Assembly: GCA_051878795.1 (NCBI GenBank)
Contig: JBJEKU010000094.1
Coordinates: 1-6,569 of the forward strand
DNA length: 6,569 bases
Reading direction: 5' to 3'
Source of the DNA: W1P20-047 sp051878795
GTDB lineage: Bacteria; Actinomycetota; Coriobacteriia; Coriobacteriales; Eggerthellaceae
Shown: positions 4,817 through 6,569 of the stretch, one piece after another
How the letters are laid out: each line of letters starts with the position of its first letter
Position numbering within the stretch: position 1 is the stretch's first letter
Program-made: the position numbers and the translations under genes
The notes under the pieces: generated by a model
Told to the model about the DNA's origin: nothing
Seen by the model: only the letters and a program-made list of their open reading frames with translations
The model's database searches: none

Positions 4817-6512
4817 GTCTATGCAGAGCAAGCAATCCGCTGCAGCAAATACGGGCGTGGTGAATCCCGCCCGTATTCGTGTAATTTTCATCTGCTTCGC
4901 CATCCTCGTCGTGGCGGTTTTCGCGCGCTTGGTTTGGCTTACGGTTGTCGTGGGCCCCGAAAACGCCCAGAAGTCCGAAGCCACGAAAACCGTCGACGTT
5001 GAAGTGCAGGCGAAGCGGGGAACCATCTACGACCGCGACGGCAATGTGCTTGCCTGCGATGTCGAGGCGAAGACCATCTACTGCAATCCCACCGAAGTGA
5101 AGGATGCTGCGGGTGCGGCCGCGCAGCTGGCTGCCGTTCTCGACGGCGACCGCTCAGACTATATGGAAGCCCTTACCGCAGAGGATACTTCCTTTGCGTA
5201 TATCTACCAGAAAGCCGATGTCGAGCTTGCCGAAAAGGTCGAGGCGCTGAATCTCGACGGCATCTATTTCCTCGACGATACCAAGCGCGTTTATCCCAAC
5301 GGCTCCATCGGCGCGCAGGTCGTCGGCGTATGCGACACCGATGGAAACGGCCTGACGGGTTTGGAACTGTACTACAACGATACCCTGACCGGCACCAACG
5401 GCGTGCTCGTGCAGCAGCGCGGCGCGAACGGCCAGCCCATCGCCGGTGGCTTGAAGGAGAAGACCGAGCCCGTTGACGGCCAGGATATCGTTATCTCCAT
5501 CGACTTGGAGATGCAGGAATACCTTGAAAACCGTCTCGCCCAGGCGGTTACCGACATCCAGGGCGATGGTGGTAATGCGATCGTCTACGATGCAAGCAAC
5601 GGAGAGATCCTCGCCATCTGCACCAACCCCCTGATGGATCCCAACGACCGTTCCACCTTCGATGACAACAACATGGGTTTGACGAGCATCACCACCGGTT
5701 TCGAACCCGGTTCTATCTTCAAGACGGTGACCTTCACCGCCGCCTTCGAAGAGCTCGATCTGGATCCCGACGATGACGAGCTGTTCTGCCCGGCCCAGCT
5801 TCCCGCCAACGAATACTACGTTTCCGACGCGCATGCACGCGGCGATGTCGTCTATTCCCTGCGCGACATCCTGGCGCAATCCTCGAATGTCGGCACATCC
5901 CTTCTGGCATCCCAACTGGGTTTCGAAGAGCTCTATGACAAGATCGTCGAATACAATCTGACCGATTACACGGGCGTCGACTATCCGGGCGAATCCCCGG
6001 GCTACTTGAGCGACCAGAAGGATTGGACCGACATCCAGGCGTACAACGTCAGCTTCGGACAGGGCATCATGGTCACACCCTTGCAGCTCACGCGCTTCTA
6101 CGGTGCGCTGATCAACGATGGCGTGGAATGTACCCCCCATTTCCTGCTTGCCAAGCCCCAGACCGGTGAGGAACCCGTATACCAGACCGAGAAGGTGATC
6201 GAGAACACCGAAGCAATCGCGCCTGTCACCAGTATGCTCCAATCCGTTGTCTCCTACGGCACCGGTACGGATGCGCAGATTGCGGAATTCGAGCCCGCGG
6301 GCAAGACCGGTACTGCAGAAATCGTCGGCGAAGATGGCTTGTATCTGCTGGAAACCTACAACATCAGCTTTATCGGCTACCTGCCCGACTCCAATTCCAA
6401 CCTGGTCTGTTTTGTGGGCGTTACGAATGTTCCCGGCGACAGGATCACCACCCCTGCCTTTGCCGATATAATGTCCTTCGCGATTAATCACTACGAGATT
6501 TCGCCCGAGTAA
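4779..6512 (+). CDS. ftsI: Peptidoglycan DD-transpeptidase FtsI (class B penicillin-binding protein)
   Basis: A 577-residue protein that cross-links septal peptidoglycan together with the glycosyltransferase FtsW. Order: short basic cytoplasmic tail (1-32), one membrane anchor at about 33-57 (IRVIFICFAILVVAVFARL), the PBP dimerisation/pedestal domain from about 75 with RGTIYDRDG at 80-88, and the transpeptidase domain from about 262. All three penicillin-binding motifs are present: SIFK with catalytic S312 and K315, SSN at 368-370, and KTGT at 509-512. The protein ends soon after this domain with no PASTA repeats, closer in length to E. coli FtsI than to B. subtilis PBP2B. AAGGA lies 8 bases before the ATG at 4779. 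A second in-frame ATG at 4821 also has AAGGA, 7 bases upstream, and would drop 14 residues. After removing the assembly duplication, the gene starts 5 bases after ftsL, which suggests translational coupling. An apparent open frame entering from before the gap is an artefact. Confidence 0.94.
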   Translation: MAGLRGSGGRKDSSMQSKQSAAANTGVVNPARIRVIFICFAILVVAVFARLVWLTVVVGPENAQKSEATKTVDVEVQAKRGTIYDRDGNVLACDVEAKTIYCNPTEVKDAAGAAAQLAAVLDGDRSDYMEALTAEDTSFAYIYQKADVELAEKVEALNLDGIYFLDDTKRVYPNGSIGAQVVGVCDTDGNGLTGLELYYNDTLTGTNGVLVQQRGANGQPIAGGLKEKTEPVDGQDIVISIDLEMQEYLENRLAQAVTDIQGDGGNAIVYDASNGEILAICTNPLMDPNDRSTFDDNNMGLTSITTGFEPGSIFKTVTFTAAFEELDLDPDDDELFCPAQLPANEYYVSDAHARGDVVYSLRDILAQSSNVGTSLLASQLGFEELYDKIVEYNLTDYTGVDYPGESPGYLSDQKDWTDIQAYNVSFGQGIMVTPLQLTRFYGALINDGVECTPHFLLAKPQTGEEPVYQTEKVIENTEAIAPVTSMLQSVVSYGTGTDAQIAEFEPAGKTGTAEIVGEDGLYLLETYNISFIGYLPDSNSNLVCFVGVTNVPGDRITTPAFADIMSFAINHYEISPE

Positions 6513-6516
6513 GGAG
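6511..6516 (+). promoter_or_regulatory. Ribosome binding site of the gene after ftsI
   Basis: AAGGAG lies 6 bases before the ATG at 6523. Its first two bases are the end of the ftsI TAA stop, so the site overlaps the stop codon. This tight arrangement indicates the next gene is in the same operon and may be translationally coupled to ftsI. Confidence 0.75.
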
Positions 6517-6522
6517 CGCTTC

Positions 6523-6569
6523 ATGTCTATTACCTGCAAGCAGCTGTTTTCCGGTATCGATTGCACGAT
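6523..6569 (+). CDS. Start of the next dcw gene, probably a Mur ligase (5' fragment only)
   Basis: Only the first 15 complete codons are inside the window, reading MSITCKQLFSGIDCT. There is a strong ribosome site upstream and only 10 bases separate it from ftsI. In many dcw clusters the gene after ftsI is murE, which adds the third peptide residue to UDP-MurNAc-dipeptide, and MurE proteins often open with a short helix of this kind (L-x-x-L-x-x-G). That fits but proves nothing: murF and mraY also occur here, and 15 residues are too few to decide. The existence of a gene is well supported; its identity rests on position. Confidence 0.6.
   Translation, partial: MSITCKQLFSGIDCT

Noticed and set aside
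5154..6566. A 470-codon open frame on the minus strand
   Set aside because: It is antisense to ftsI, which carries all three penicillin-binding motifs. The antisense translation resembles no family I recognise, and long antisense frames are expected with this codon bias.
1..6569. A search for mobile elements, CRISPR arrays, toxin-antitoxin pairs, tRNAs or a novel defence system
   Set aside because: Nothing seen. The only recombinase is a complete housekeeping-type Xer, and the only long repeat is the assembly duplication. The region is core chromosome.

Overview
The window is ordinary bacterial chromosome at about 57-60 % G+C (estimated by eye). It holds the start of a division and cell wall (dcw) cluster in the classical order mraZ - rsmH - ftsL - ftsI, followed by the first codons of another gene that is probably a Mur ligase. 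Upstream lie a Xer recombinase and a divergent, conserved gene of unknown function. Gene order, moderately high G+C, GTG as well as ATG starts, clear Shine-Dalgarno sequences and protein character suggest a high-G+C Gram-positive. A member of the Coriobacteriia (Eggerthellaceae-like) is my best guess. That placement is an inference from general resemblance, not from a marker gene or a search.

Layout. From 1 to 1093 on the minus strand is the N-terminal 364 codons of a UPF0371/DUF1846 protein; its 3' end is outside the window. From 1094 to 1461 is a divergent intergenic region, with a likely promoter for the minus gene and a weaker one for the plus gene. From 1462 to 2394 is a complete XerD-type tyrosine recombinase. 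From 2395 to 2690 is an intergenic region with a terminator-like hairpin and then a promoter embedded in an array of MraZ-type operator boxes. From 2691 onward the dcw genes run on the plus strand with small gaps: mraZ, rsmH (16S rRNA m4C1402 methyltransferase), a small FtsL-like membrane protein, FtsI (class B penicillin-binding protein), and the truncated next gene.

The genes fit together as a cell division operon. MraZ probably represses its own promoter, RsmH tunes ribosomal decoding, and FtsL (in other bacteria, part of the FtsQLB complex) and FtsI build septal peptidoglycan. XerD resolves chromosome dimers at the septum, which is a related job although it appears to be a separate transcription unit.

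One assembly defect matters. The 100-N run at 4662-4761 is flanked by two identical 55-base copies of the ftsL/ftsI junction. This looks like two contigs that overlap by exactly 55 bases and were scaffolded instead of merged. If so, 155 bases should be removed, no sequence is missing, and ftsL and ftsI are separated by only 5 bases. I saw no mobile element, CRISPR array, tRNA, rRNA or defence system. The most interesting biological signal is the MraZ operator array.
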